The notes: generated from the letters alone by a model not told the origin. A stretch of DNA of 64,000 nucleotides from Kribbella amoyensis (GCF_007828865.1 NZ_VIVK01000002.1:186001-250000), one strand, 5' to 3'. Positions 17,341 to 26,675 are shown, numbered from the stretch's first letter. Made by a program: numbers and translations.

Positions 17341-17377
17341 GGGGATGCCCCTTTCCGGGTCAAGAGCATTGATCATA

Positions 17378-17391
17378 ATTTACGAATAAAT
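17378..17391. promoter_or_regulatory. AT-rich inverted repeat upstream of the galactonate operon
   Basis: ATTTA-CGAA-TAAAT lies 38 bases before the GTG of the SDR gene, in one of the few AT-rich stretches in the window (17371-17392). It could hold the -10 region and an operator for the GntR regulator. It also faces the plus-strand secreted protein at 17464. Confidence 0.4.
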
Positions 17392-17463
17392 ACTGCCACA
17401 GTCTGCCCCTCTGATGTGCTTGGGTGGGTCGTCTTTCGATCCGCCCGAGTTGTGAGGACGTGC

Positions 17464-19056
17464 ATGAAACTTCGTCAGCAGTGGAAGCTCGGCGCAGCGG
17501 TCGTGGTGAGCCTGGGGCTCGTCGTCGGCGGCGTCGCGCACATGGCCACCGCGGACACCGGCGCCCCCGCGAGCGCCGAGCAGTTGCCCCCGGCCACCGG
17601 TTCGGTCCCGCTCAGCGCGGCCGAGGCCGCGGCCTTCGCGCCCAGCTCGCCCAGCGGCGTCACCCGGCCGGCCGGTGCCACCACCGCCGCCGAGGTCACC
17701 GCCGCGGACGGCACACCCGGTGCGGCGCCCCGGCCGAAGTCGGCCGCTGCCGTCGCGCGGGCGGTCGCCGCGGCGCCGGCGACGGGCAAGCTGTCGATCA
17801 AGGGTGTCTACCAGAGCACCAACTACTTCTGCGTGCCGGCGTCGAGCTCGATCAGCCTCGGCACCTACGGCGTCACGGTCAGCCAGCAGACGCTGGCCAA
17901 GGAGATGGGCACCACCACCGACGGCACCTACAGCCGCACCTCGCTGCCGGTGATGAACAAATACGTCAACCCGCTGGCGTACTCGGTCTGGAACGCCGAC
18001 ACCACCGGCAACGCGACGAACCTGCTGAACTGGGCCGCCTACGACATCGGCACGCTGCAGAAGGCGCCGACGATCGGGGTCTGGATGGAGAAGCTGCCCT
18101 GGAACAAGGGCATGTCCGGCCACTTCGGCCACGCCATCCTGATCTACGGCTACGACCTGACCAAGAAGACGCTGACCGTGTGGGACCCGTGGAAGCCGTC
18201 CGGTGGCACGCACACCCTGTCGGCCGCGGCGCTGAACGCGACCATGCAGAGCTACGGCCTCGCGTACGTCGCCGGTCACTCGGACGCCGATCTCGCCAAC
18301 GCGGGGGACCTGAGCGGCGACAAGCTGGCGGACCTGATCGCGGTGCACCGTCCGACCGGCGACCTCTACCGGTACACGAACAACGGCAACGGCGCCTTCG
18401 AGGGCGGCAGCAGCGCGGTCAAGATCGGTACCAGCTGGAACGGGATGTCCGAGCTGACCGGCGTCGGCGACCTGACCGGCGACGGCCAGGCCGACGTGGC
18501 CGCGATCGAGAAGTCGACCGGCAAGCTCTGGCTGTACAAGGGCCCGGGCCTGGCCGGCTCCAGCCGGATCCTGATCGGGACCGGCGGCTGGACCGGGATG
18601 CGCGACCTGATCAACGTCGGCAACATCACCGGTGACGCGCACGCGGACCTGGTCGCGATCGAGAAGTCCACCGGCAAGCTCTGGGTCTACCCGGGCAAGG
18701 CCAACGGCCTCGGGACCCGCAAGCAGCTCGGGACCAGCTGGACCAGGATGACCAAGCTGGCCGCGGTCGGCGACCTGTCCCGGGACGGCAAGCCCGACTT
18801 CGTCGCCGTCGACTCGAGCACCGGCAAGCTCTGGCTGTACAAGGGCCCGACGTTCCCCGGCGGCACCGGGCGGGTCGAGATCGGCACCGGCGGCTGGAAC
18901 GGGATGCGCTCGCTGACCGGCGTCGGCGACCTCACCGGTGACGGCATCCCGGACCTGATGACCGTCGCCAACACCGGCGGCGACGTGTACCTCTACCCGG
19001 GCAAGGCGAACGGCCTCGGCACCCGCATCAAGCGCGGCGGTGGCTGGAACGGCTGA
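17464..19056 (+). CDS. Secreted C39-like cysteine-peptidase-fold protein with FG-GAP/VCBS repeats
   Basis: 530 residues starting at ATG 17464 behind TGAGG. A signal peptide is clear (LGAAVVVSLGLVVGGVAHMATA). Residues about 30-105 are an Ala/Pro/Thr-rich linker. Residues about 110-265 form a papain-fold C39-like domain with a plausible triad: Cys in NYFCVPASS (about 123), His in GHFGHAILIYGYD (about 224) and Asp in VWDPW (about 240). From about 275 to the end come five FG-GAP-like repeats of about 50 residues, each with GDLTGDGxxD-type calcium loops and a WLYKGP or WVYPGK strand, probably a small beta-propeller for binding. Substrate unknown; a secreted protease or amidase is likely. Confidence 0.8.
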   Translation: MKLRQQWKLGAAVVVSLGLVVGGVAHMATADTGAPASAEQLPPATGSVPLSAAEAAAFAPSSPSGVTRPAGATTAAEVTAADGTPGAAPRPKSAAAVARAVAAAPATGKLSIKGVYQSTNYFCVPASSSISLGTYGVTVSQQTLAKEMGTTTDGTYSRTSLPVMNKYVNPLAYSVWNADTTGNATNLLNWAAYDIGTLQKAPTIGVWMEKLPWNKGMSGHFGHAILIYGYDLTKKTLTVWDPWKPSGGTHTLSAAALNATMQSYGLAYVAGHSDADLANAGDLSGDKLADLIAVHRPTGDLYRYTNNGNGAFEGGSSAVKIGTSWNGMSELTGVGDLTGDGQADVAAIEKSTGKLWLYKGPGLAGSSRILIGTGGWTGMRDLINVGNITGDAHADLVAIEKSTGKLWVYPGKANGLGTRKQLGTSWTRMTKLAAVGDLSRDGKPDFVAVDSSTGKLWLYKGPTFPGGTGRVEIGTGGWNGMRSLTGVGDLTGDGIPDLMTVANTGGDVYLYPGKANGLGTRIKRGGGWNG

Positions 19057-19067
19057 CCCGGACAAAG

Positions 19068-19107
19068 GGCGGTGGCCGGTGACTTCGCGGGACCACCGAC
19101 CACCGCC
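19068..19107 (+). terminator. Intrinsic terminator after the C39-like gene
   Basis: GGCGGTGG and CCACCGCC pair over 8 bp, 11 bases after the stop, and a CTCTATTT tract follows at 19111. Confidence 0.65.
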
Positions 19108-19254
19108 TGGCTCTATTTGATCAGAAGTTCAACCGATCTGCGGCAGTTAATTTCCTCCACGCTTCGACGGCGCGTCGTTTGCTGGTGACATCCGCGCCGT
19201 TTCGCGCCAGGATTCTGAGGGTAAGTGCTTATCCCCGCCCATCAGGAGACACTT

Positions 19255-21012
19255 ATGCGCAGAATTCTCCGCTGGAGCGGCGCCGGTCTGGTCGTGACCG
19301 CGCTGCTCGGCGCCCTCACCCCAGCGTCCGCCGCGCCGACCCCGGTACCGGTCCAGCTGGTCTCGATCACCGACTTCCACGGGTACCTCCGGCCGCCCTC
19401 GACGGCCGACGGCGGCACCATCGCCGGTCCGGACGGGCAGCCGATCACCGTCGGCGGCGCCGCCTACCTGGCCACGCACCTGAAGTCGATCCGGACCGGT
19501 CACCCGAACTCGATCTTCTTCACCGACGGCGACAACTTCTCCGGCTGGCCGTTCGAGGTGGACGCGCACGCCGACGAGCCGACGGTCGAGGTGCTGAACG
19601 CGCTCGGGGTCGAGTTCTCCAGCGTCGGCAACCACGAGCTCGACGTGTCGAAGAGCTTCCTGGTCGACCACATGTCGAAGGGCAAGTGCTTCGGCCGGGT
19701 CGGGGTGGACAGCTGCTTCACCGACTCGACCGGGCGCCGGTTCCGCGGCGCCGACTTCGAGTTCCAGTCGGCCAACATCGTGGACACCAAGGGCCGCCGC
19801 ATCGTCGCGCCGTACACGATCCGCTGGGTCCAGGACCACGGCCGGTCGTACCCGGTCGGCTTCATCGGCCTGACCGTGCCGGACACCCCGGTCGGGTCCA
19901 CCTCGTACCAGCCGGACCTCCGCGCGCTCGACCCGGTCGCCTCGGCCGACGCGGCCGCCGACGAACTGGCCAGGCGCGGCGTCAAGGCGATCGTGCTGAA
20001 CCTGCACGACGGCGGGACCGACGCGTCAGCGACGTTCGACAACTGCGTGAACCCGAGCGGCCCCGCGATCGACCTGGCCCGCCGGGTCTCGCCGAAGATC
20101 GACGCGATCGTCACCGGTCACTGGCACGCTGCCTTCAACTGCAGCCTGCCCGACCCCGACGGCAACCCACGCCCGGTCGTCGAGGCCGCGAACCACGGCC
20201 GGCTGATCAACGAGATCAACCTGCAGCTGGACCGTAGGACCGGCGAGGTACTGCGGGACAGGACGACGTCGGTCAACCACGCCGTCACCCGGACGGTCAC
20301 GCCGGATCCCGCGATCCAGAAGATCGTCGACTACTGGACCACGGCCGGTCAGCGCCGGTACGCCGAACCGGTGGCGACCATCACCGGCGACTTCACCCGC
20401 ACCGCCAACGCGGCGGGGGAGAGCACCTTCGGCGACCTCGCGGCCGACGTGCACCTGTGGACCGCCCGCAAGGACGGCCGCGCCGATCTCGGCCTGATCG
20501 CGACCAAGCCCGCGGTCGGTAGTACGGCGTTGCGCGGTGACCTGTTGGTGGCCAACAGCAACAAACCCGGCGACGTGGACGGCCGGGTCCTGCTCGGTGA
20601 GTCGTGGGATGCCTACGGCTACGGCAACCCGGTCCTCACCGTGAGCCTCACCGGCGCCCAGCTGGACGCGATCCTCGAGCAGCAGTGGCAGTCGCAGGCC
20701 GACGGGTCGGTGAAGTTCGCCCCGCTCGCGGTGTCCGGCAACGTCGCGTACGCCTACGACGCGAGCAAGCCGGTCGGTGCGCGGGTCGACCCGGCGGACG
20801 TGAAGATCGACGGCGCCGCGCTCGATCCGGCCCGGACGTACCGGGTCGCGGCGCTGGCGTACACGGTCATCGGCGCGGACGGGTACCCGGCGTTCAAGCA
20901 GGCGACGAACCCGGTCCGCAACGACACCGACCACGAGACGTTCGCCAAGTACCTGCGGGAGCACCGCACCCTCACCCCGGCCCCGCTCACCCGGGTCACG
21001 ACCAAGGGCTGA
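19255..21012 (+). CDS. Secreted bifunctional metallophosphatase/5'-nucleotidase
   Basis: 585 residues. The ATG at 19255 is 6 bases behind AGGAGA and opens a signal peptide (LRWSGAGLVVTALLGALTPASAA). The N-terminal metallophosphatase domain has every metal motif: SITDFHGYL (D-x-H), FTDGDNFSG (GD), VGNHELD (GNHE), VTGHWHAAF (GHxH). The C-terminal nucleotidase domain, about residues 365-560, has ATITGDFTRTANAAGES, the usual linker start, and YGYGNPVLTVSLTGAQL for substrate. It would dephosphorylate extracellular nucleotides or UDP-sugars. Length is standard for the UshA-like family. It ends in a 14-bp hairpin at 21023. Confidence 0.93.
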   Translation: MRRILRWSGAGLVVTALLGALTPASAAPTPVPVQLVSITDFHGYLRPPSTADGGTIAGPDGQPITVGGAAYLATHLKSIRTGHPNSIFFTDGDNFSGWPFEVDAHADEPTVEVLNALGVEFSSVGNHELDVSKSFLVDHMSKGKCFGRVGVDSCFTDSTGRRFRGADFEFQSANIVDTKGRRIVAPYTIRWVQDHGRSYPVGFIGLTVPDTPVGSTSYQPDLRALDPVASADAAADELARRGVKAIVLNLHDGGTDASATFDNCVNPSGPAIDLARRVSPKIDAIVTGHWHAAFNCSLPDPDGNPRPVVEAANHGRLINEINLQLDRRTGEVLRDRTTSVNHAVTRTVTPDPAIQKIVDYWTTAGQRRYAEPVATITGDFTRTANAAGESTFGDLAADVHLWTARKDGRADLGLIATKPAVGSTALRGDLLVANSNKPGDVDGRVLLGESWDAYGYGNPVLTVSLTGAQLDAILEQQWQSQADGSVKFAPLAVSGNVAYAYDASKPVGARVDPADVKIDGAALDPARTYRVAALAYTVIGADGYPAFKQATNPVRNDTDHETFAKYLREHRTLTPAPLTRVTTKG

Positions 21013-21022
21013 GCCCTTTCCA

Positions 21023-21056
21023 AGGACCGAGGTAGCCCGTGCGCTACCTCGGTCCT
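21023..21056 (+). terminator. Strong hairpin terminator without T tract
   Basis: AGGACCGAGGTAGC pairs perfectly with GCTACCTCGGTCCT (14 bp, 6-base loop) just after the 5'-nucleotidase stop. No run of T follows, as often seen in actinobacteria. Confidence 0.65.
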
Positions 21057-21105
21057 GGCCCTGGGACCAGGGACTCGCGCCCGCGCGCTTCGTAGCGTCG
21101 TCGGC

Positions 21106-22602
21106 ATGCGAGTTCTGATGAGTCTCCTGTTGCTTCCCGTGGTGGGAGTGGCCACGAACCTCCACCACTCACCAACCCGCGAGCCTCCGGATGTCCCACG
21201 CTCGGCAGTGGCGCTGCGGACGCCGTCGGCAGGGCTTGGTGAGTGGTGCGCGTCCGCCTCCACCTGCACCCCGGTTGCCTGGCACGACTGCCGGACCGGG
21301 CCGGCCGACGAGGAGGGCAAGCAACTCGCCGAATCCGGCGCCTCCTGCGCGACCGTGAAGGTGCCGCTCGACCACACGAAGCCACGCGGCCGCACGATCG
21401 ACGTGGCGATCTCGCGGATCCCCGCCGACCCGGCCAAGCGACGTGGCGTCCTGTTGACCAATCCGGGTGGTCCCGGCGGCCCGGGGATCACCTATCCGCT
21501 CGCGCTGCGGCCGCTCCTCGGTGAGGTCGCCGCGCAGTACGACCTGATCGGGATCGATCAACGGTTCATGGGCCGCAGCGACCCCCTCGACTGCGGACCG
21601 GTACGCCTCGCCGACGTCTTACGAACCTCGGTGACCCGGACGAACTTCGTGACCTCGGATCGCAAGGCCAAGGACTTCGCCACCGCCTGCCGGGAACGCA
21701 ACCCCGGTCTGCTCGAACACGCGAGCATCCGCAACGCCGCCCGCGATCTCGACGCCGTCCGGACCGCGCTCGGCGAGCAGAAGATCTCGTACTACGGGGT
21801 CTCCTGGGGTGCCGACCTCGGGGTCGTCTACGCCCAGCTCTTCCCCGATCGGGTGGACCGCATGGTCGTCGACAGCGTGACGGACGTGGAAGGCTCGGAG
21901 TACCGGCATCTCGCGACCGGCGAGCGCGTCGAGGCCGCGTTCGACGAGTGGGCCGCTTGGGTCGCCTGGCGGGACGACAAGTACCACCTCGGCCGAACCG
22001 GTATGGAGGTCCGCCGGGCCGTGACCCGGTTGCTGGAGCGGCCGATCACGGTGGGGGAGTACCGCGTCGATTCCGCGGCGCTGCCGTGGTTGCTGCAGTC
22101 CGCCCTCGGCGACGAGAGCGACCGCGAGCTGATGGCGCGCAACGTCAGCACCTTGATCCACGGGTCCGCACCGACCGAGGAACTCCAGGCCTGGCTCGCG
22201 CAGTACTACAGCTCTGTGCCGATGCTGTCCCGGTTCGCCGCCGCGTCGTTCGCGTTCACCTGTAACGACCGCGGCTGGCCGAGCGGGCCCACGCAGTACT
22301 GGCGGGACGTGCAGCGCACTCGCCGGACCGAGCCGCTGTTCGCCACCACGATCCTGCAGTGCGCCTACTGGCGGGACCGCACCACCGAGCCGGAGCTGAC
22401 GATCGGCAACGACGTCCCGCTGCTCATCGTCCAGGCCGAGCGCGACAACATCCCGCTGAGCTGGGCCGAGTCCTTGCACCGGAAGCTGCCGAAGTCGACG
22501 CTCCGGACCGTCGATCGGCGCGGCCACGGCGTGTACGACGAGCGGGTGCCGGCGATGGTGAAGACGGTCAACACCTTTCTGTCCACCGGAGCGGTTCCGT
22601 AG
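21106..22602 (+). CDS. Secreted alpha/beta hydrolase, TAP-like (tripeptidyl-aminopeptidase family)
   Basis: 498 residues. Order of parts: a short hydrophobic N-terminus (VLMSLLLLPVVGVA) acting as signal, a Cys-containing segment with WHDC and GASCATVKVPLDH, then the alpha/beta-hydrolase fold. Oxyanion region NPGGPGGPG, nucleophile Ser in YYGVSWGADLG (about residue 233), Asp in QAERDNIP (about 447) and His in DRRGHGVY (about 468) complete the triad. The C-terminal TAP-like cap carries Cys residues (FTCNDRG, LQCAYW) likely in disulfides. It would cleave short N-terminal peptides or esters outside the cell. ATG 21106 has no clear ribosome site; ATG 21118 is an alternative. Confidence 0.87.
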   Translation: MRVLMSLLLLPVVGVATNLHHSPTREPPDVPRSAVALRTPSAGLGEWCASASTCTPVAWHDCRTGPADEEGKQLAESGASCATVKVPLDHTKPRGRTIDVAISRIPADPAKRRGVLLTNPGGPGGPGITYPLALRPLLGEVAAQYDLIGIDQRFMGRSDPLDCGPVRLADVLRTSVTRTNFVTSDRKAKDFATACRERNPGLLEHASIRNAARDLDAVRTALGEQKISYYGVSWGADLGVVYAQLFPDRVDRMVVDSVTDVEGSEYRHLATGERVEAAFDEWAAWVAWRDDKYHLGRTGMEVRRAVTRLLERPITVGEYRVDSAALPWLLQSALGDESDRELMARNVSTLIHGSAPTEELQAWLAQYYSSVPMLSRFAAASFAFTCNDRGWPSGPTQYWRDVQRTRRTEPLFATTILQCAYWRDRTTEPELTIGNDVPLLIVQAERDNIPLSWAESLHRKLPKSTLRTVDRRGHGVYDERVPAMVKTVNTFLSTGAVP

Positions 22603-22686
22603 TGGATCAGTGCTCGGCACGGATGCTCTCAGGTGGCCGGGGGACGCAGGGTCGTCGTAGTGATCGAACGACGACAGGAGAGAGCG

Positions 22687-23121
22687 ATGACCGAGTTGGG
22701 AACGACCACCAGAACGACGGCGAGGACGACGGCGAGGACGTGGAAGGTGCGGCCGGCGACCGTGGGGTTGTGGGTGCTGCAGCTGGCGCTGGCGGTCCAG
22801 TTCGTCCCGGCCGGGCTGATGAAGCTGACCGGGAACCCGGTGATGGTGGAGATGTTCGCCGAGATCGGGGCCGGCCAGTGGCTGCGGTTCTTCGTCGGCT
22901 GCTGTGAGGTGGCCGGGGCGCTCGGCCTGCTGATCCCGCGGCTGGCCGGTCCCGCTGCCCTCGGCCTGGCCGGGCTGATGGCCGGGGCCACGGTCACCAA
23001 CGTGTTCGTTCTCGGGGTCGCGCCGGTCGTCCCCCTGGTCGTACTGCTGGTGGCCGGTGTGGTCGCCTGGTCCCGTCGGGCCGCGCTCCGCGAGCTGGCC
23101 GCGGGCCGGATCAGGGCGTGA
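22687..23121 (+). CDS. DoxX-family small membrane protein
   Basis: 144 residues behind AGGAGAG. After a basic, Thr/Arg-rich N-terminus there are four membrane helices: VGLWVLQLALAVQFVPAGL, FFVGCCEVAGALGLLI, PAALGLAGLMAGATVTNVFV and VVPLVVLLVAGVVAW. QFVPAGLMKLTG and the MVEMFAEIGAGQWLRFFVG loop match the DoxX/DoxD-like family, linked in other bacteria to thiosulfate or redox stress at the membrane. It stands alone between two unrelated hydrolases and ends in the hairpin at 23130. Specific role unknown. Confidence 0.82.
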   Translation: MTELGTTTRTTARTTARTWKVRPATVGLWVLQLALAVQFVPAGLMKLTGNPVMVEMFAEIGAGQWLRFFVGCCEVAGALGLLIPRLAGPAALGLAGLMAGATVTNVFVLGVAPVVPLVVLLVAGVVAWSRRAALRELAAGRIRA

Positions 23122-23129
23122 CCGCGAAC

Positions 23130-23160
23130 GCCCCTCGCCGGGCCACCGCCGGCGAGGGGC
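23130..23160. terminator. Bidirectional hairpin between convergent genes
   Basis: GCCCCTCGCCGG and CCGGCGAGGGGC form a perfect 12-bp stem with a 7-base loop between the DoxX stop and the convergent beta-glucosidase stop. Confidence 0.7.
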
Positions 23161-23166
23161 GAACGG

Positions 23167-24573
23167 TCACCGGGCGCGGTGGCGCTCGGCGAGTTCCTTG
23201 AGGTGCAGCGCGCTCTGTTTCGGGATGCGCGCCTGGGTGGTGTAGTCGACGCGGACGATGCCGAACCGCTTGTCGTACCCGTAAGCCCACTCGAAGTTGT
23301 CGAGCAGCGACCAGGCCAGGTACCCGCGCACGTCGGCGCCCTGCCGGATCGCCGCCGCGACCGCCGCCAGGTGCGAGGTGAAGTACGCCGTCCGGTCCGC
23401 GTCGGCGACGAAGCCGGCCGCGTCCGGGACGTCGTGGAAGGCGGCACCGTTCTCGGTCACGACGATCGGCAGCCCCGGGTAGTCCCGGCCGATCCGGACC
23501 AGCAGGTCGGTGAACCCCTCCGGCACGATCTCCCAGTCCATCGCGGTCCGCGGCCGGTCCAGCGGCAGCGTCCGGGTGACCGGCCGGCCGTCGGCGTCGA
23601 CGGTCCGGCCGTCCTCGCCGAACCCGGTGAACTTCTGGCTGAAGTAGTAGTTGATCCCGAGAACGTCGATCGGCGCCGCGATGGTGGCCAGGTCGCCGTC
23701 CTGGACCGGCAGCTCCACCCCTTGCTCGGCCAGGTCCGCGACCACGTCCGCCGGGTACCGGCCGTGCACCAGCGGATCCAGGTAGAGCCGCGCCCCCATC
23801 CCGTCGGCCCGGCGGACCGCTTCCAGGTCCGGCTCCGCGTCGCTGGCCGGGTACGCCGTGGCCGCGTTGAGGGTGATGCCGATGTCGATCTTGCGGGGCG
23901 ACGCGGCCCGCATCCGTTCGGTGGCGAGTCCGTGGCCGAGCAGGAGGTGGTGGACCGCGGACACGGCCGCCGGGAAGTCCTGCCGCCCGGGCGCGTGCAC
24001 TCCGTACGCGTAGCCGAGCATCGCCGAGCACCACGGTTCGTTCAGCGTGGTCCACGTGTTCACCCGGTCGCTCAGCGCGTCGAACACCAGCATCGAGTAG
24101 TCCGCGAACCGGTACGCCGTGTCGCGCGCGGGCCAGCCGCCGGCGTCCTCCAGTTCCTGCGGCAGGTCCCAGTGGTACAGGGTCACCCATGGATCGATGC
24201 CCTGGGCAAGGAGTTCGTCGACCAGCCGGTCGTAGAACGCCAGCCCGGCCGGGTTGGCCGGGCCGGTGCCGTACGGCTGGACCCGGGACCAGGACACCGA
24301 GAACCGGTAGGTGTCCAGCCCGAGCTCGCAGATCAGCGCGACGTCGGCCGGCATCCGGGTGTAGTGCTCGCAGGCGACGTCACCGGTGTCGCCGCCGTCG
24401 ATCGCGCCCGGGACCCGGCAGAAGGTGTCCCAGATCGACGGGGTCCGGCCGTCGGCGTCGACGGCGCCCTCGATCTGGTACGCCGAGGTGGCGACGCCCC
24501 AGCGGAACCCGGCCGGCAGTGACGCGATCAGCTCCTGCTCGGTAACGGGCGCGGTGGTGGTTGTGGAGTTCAT
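23167..24573 (-). CDS. GH1 beta-glucosidase, last gene of the Opp-type importer operon
   Basis: 468 residues without signal peptide, so cytoplasmic. GH1 signatures: [20 protein letters not shown] at the start, acid/base Glu in TTLNEPWCS, nucleophile Glu in IVVTENGAAF, and the C-terminal [19 protein letters not shown]. It hydrolyses beta-linked gluco-oligosaccharides taken up by the transporter encoded just upstream; the gap to that ATPase gene is only 48 bases. A paralogue sits at 33292 and shares most of the N-terminal segment. Natural substrate (gentio-, laminari- or cello-oligosaccharide) is not shown by sequence. Confidence 0.93.
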   Translation of the reverse strand: MNSTTTTAPVTEQELIASLPAGFRWGVATSAYQIEGAVDADGRTPSIWDTFCRVPGAIDGGDTGDVACEHYTRMPADVALICELGLDTYRFSVSWSRVQPYGTGPANPAGLAFYDRLVDELLAQGIDPWVTLYHWDLPQELEDAGGWPARDTAYRFADYSMLVFDALSDRVNTWTTLNEPWCSAMLGYAYGVHAPGRQDFPAAVSAVHHLLLGHGLATERMRAASPRKIDIGITLNAATAYPASDAEPDLEAVRRADGMGARLYLDPLVHGRYPADVVADLAEQGVELPVQDGDLATIAAPIDVLGINYYFSQKFTGFGEDGRTVDADGRPVTRTLPLDRPRTAMDWEIVPEGFTDLLVRIGRDYPGLPIVVTENGAAFHDVPDAAGFVADADRTAYFTSHLAAVAAAIRQGADVRGYLAWSLLDNFEWAYGYDKRFGIVRVDYTTQARIPKQSALHLKELAERHRAR

Positions 24574-24621
24574 AGGCGGAGTACGGCCGAGACCGTACCG
24601 GCTCCTTTCGTGGGAGGGAGG

Positions 24622-25632
24622 TCAGCCGACCGGGATCCGGCCGGGCAGCCAGCAGGCCACCGAACGGCTCGGGTCGTTCCTGGCCGCCGGGACCCCGAGG
24701 ACGGGGACGTCGGTCGAGCAGCGGTCGAAGGCGTGCGGGCAGCGCGGGTGGAACGCGCAGCCGGACGGCATCCCGCGCAGGTCCGGCGGCGACCCGGGGA
24801 TCCCGCTCAACTCCCGGCGCGGGCCACGCAACGCCGGGAACGACTGCAGCAGCCGCTCGCTGTACGGGTGCAGGGAGTCCTTGTACAGGTCGGCCGACTT
24901 CGCCTCCTCGACGATCCGGCCGCCGTACATGATCGCGATCCGGTCGGAGAACTCGACCAGCAGCGACAGGTCGTGGGTGATGAACAGCACCGAGAACCCG
25001 AGGCGTTCGCGCAACTCCACCAGCTGGGCCAGGATCTGCCGCTGCATCACCACGTCGAGCGCGGTGGTCGGCTCGTCCATGATCACGATCTGCGGCTCGA
25101 GCACGAGCGCCATCCCGATCATCACCCGCTGCCGCATCCCACCGGACAGCTGGTGCGGGTACGCGTCCATCCGGTCGGCCGAGATGCCGACCAGCTTCAG
25201 CATGTCCTTGGCCCGCGCCAACCGGGCCTGCGGACTCAGCCGCGGCTCGTGTGCCTTGATCACGTCGAGCAGTTGGGTGGAGATCTTGTGCACCGGGTTC
25301 AGCGAGTTCATCGCGCCCTGGAACACGATCGACGTCTCCGCCCAGCGGAACGCGCGCAACTCGGCGTTGCTCAGCGCCATCACGTCGTACGGCTGGTCGC
25401 CCGGCGGGTGGTACGTCACCGAGCCGCCGCTGATCACGCCGGGCGGCGGCAGCAACCGGGTCACGCCGTACGCGAGCGTCGACTTGCCGCTCCCGCTCTC
25501 ACCGGCCAGCCCGAGCACCTCGCCGCGATGCAGGGTCAACGTCACGTCGCGGACCGCTCGGACCGCCTGGTCGCCCAGTCCGTAGTCGACGCTGAAGTCG
25601 CGGATCTCCAGTACCGGTTCCTTGCCCGCCAT
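24622..25632 (-). CDS. Oligopeptide/oligosaccharide ABC transporter ATPase (OppD-like)
   Basis: 336 residues. Walker A is [10 protein letters not shown], the signature LSGGMRQRVMIGMAL, Walker B IVIMDEPTTALD, then the switch His in FITHDLS. The OppD/DppD C-terminal extension with a CAFHPRCPHAFDRCS iron-sulfur-like Cys cluster is present. The ATG at 25632 overlaps the stop of the preceding permease by one base. With the gene at 27653 it forms the ATPase pair of a family-5 importer. In this context the substrate is probably a beta-glucoside oligosaccharide rather than a peptide, as for known cellobiose-type Opp systems. Confidence 0.92.
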   Translation of the reverse strand: MAGKEPVLEIRDFSVDYGLGDQAVRAVRDVTLTLHRGEVLGLAGESGSGKSTLAYGVTRLLPPPGVISGGSVTYHPPGDQPYDVMALSNAELRAFRWAETSIVFQGAMNSLNPVHKISTQLLDVIKAHEPRLSPQARLARAKDMLKLVGISADRMDAYPHQLSGGMRQRVMIGMALVLEPQIVIMDEPTTALDVVMQRQILAQLVELRERLGFSVLFITHDLSLLVEFSDRIAIMYGGRIVEEAKSADLYKDSLHPYSERLLQSFPALRGPRRELSGIPGSPPDLRGMPSGCAFHPRCPHAFDRCSTDVPVLGVPAARNDPSRSVACWLPGRIPVG

Positions 25633-26672
25633 CAGAGCGTGCCCTTCGCTTCGTCGGTCCGGATCACCGGGGTGACCGGCGCGTCCTTGCCGCTGGTGGT
25701 GAGGACCGGGGTGAATCCGACCCGCATCCGGACCGTCCGGCCGTCCTTGGTCCGGACCCGGGTGTGACCGCTGCTGCGCAACCGCGGGCTGACGAACTCG
25801 TCGATGCCGAAGTTCACCAGCGACAGCGCGGTGCCGAGGACCGCGATCGCCAGCCCGGCCGGGACAAACCACCACCACGCGCCCTGGGCGAGTGCCTGCT
25901 GGCTCTGTGCCCAGAACAGGATCGTGCCCCAGTTCCACTCCGAGATCGTCGAGATGCCGATGAAGGCCAGGGTGATCTCCGACATCACCGCGAAGATCAC
26001 CGTGCCGATGAACCCGGACGCGATGATCGCGGTCAGGTTCGGCAGGATCTCCACGGTGATGATCCGCCAGGTACTCTCACCGGTCGCCCGCGCCGCCTCG
26101 ACGTAGTCCCGGCGCCGCAGGCTCAAGGTCTGGGCTCTCAGTACCCGGGCACCCCACGCCCACGAGGTGAACCCGATGACCAGGGCAACCATCAGGTCAC
26201 CGGCGCCGGGGATGGTGGACGCGACGATGATGATCAGCGGCAGCGCCGGGATGACCAGGAAGACGTTCGCGAGCGCGGACAGCCCCTCGTCCGCGGCGCC
26301 GCCGAGGAAGCCGGAGCTCACCCCGATCAGGACCGACAGCACGGTCGCCACGATCCCGGCCAGCAACCCGACGAACATCACGCCGCGGGTGCCGACGACG
26401 ACCTGGGAGAAGATGTCCTGGCCGAGATGGGTGGTACCGAACCAGTGCTGCGCGGACGGCGGCTGGATCAGGTCGCTGCTGCGCGCCGACGGGTCGTACG
26501 GCGCGATCCACGGGCCGATGATCGCGATCAGGCAGAAGAACGCGAGCACGACGAGCCCGGTGGCGGCCTTCGGGTTCGCGACGAACCGGAGCCGGCGGCG
26601 CTTGGCCGGGGCCGCCTCGACCTCGGGGCCGTCCGGCGTGACCGCGGTGATGGTGCTGGCTGGTGCGGACAT
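25632..26672 (-). CDS. ABC transporter permease (OppC-like)
   Basis: 346 residues with an N-terminal cytoplasmic tail, one early helix (KAATGLVVLAFFCLIAIIGPW), a periplasmic-side loop with HWFGTTHLGQDIFSQVV, and five further helices. The coupling EAA loop is EAARATGESTWRIITVEILPN. The loop after helix 1 with GTDxxGRD-like FGTTHLGQD is typical of OppC. It pairs with the OppB-like gene, which ends 3 bases before its start. About 30 extra hydrophilic C-terminal residues follow the last helix. Confidence 0.91.
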   Translation of the reverse strand: MSAPASTITAVTPDGPEVEAAPAKRRRLRFVANPKAATGLVVLAFFCLIAIIGPWIAPYDPSARSSDLIQPPSAQHWFGTTHLGQDIFSQVVVGTRGVMFVGLLAGIVATVLSVLIGVSSGFLGGAADEGLSALANVFLVIPALPLIIIVASTIPGAGDLMVALVIGFTSWAWGARVLRAQTLSLRRRDYVEAARATGESTWRIITVEILPNLTAIIASGFIGTVIFAVMSEITLAFIGISTISEWNWGTILFWAQSQQALAQGAWWWFVPAGLAIAVLGTALSLVNFGIDEFVSPRLRSSGHTRVRTKDGRTVRMRVGFTPVLTTSGKDAPVTPVIRTDEAKGTL

Positions 26673-26675
26673 CGG

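Noticed and set aside
17341-17376. Upstream ATG start for the SDR gene
   Set aside because: The 12 extra residues are not family-like, and there is no ribosome site before the ATG at 17376, while GTG 17340 has GAAAGGGG at good distance.
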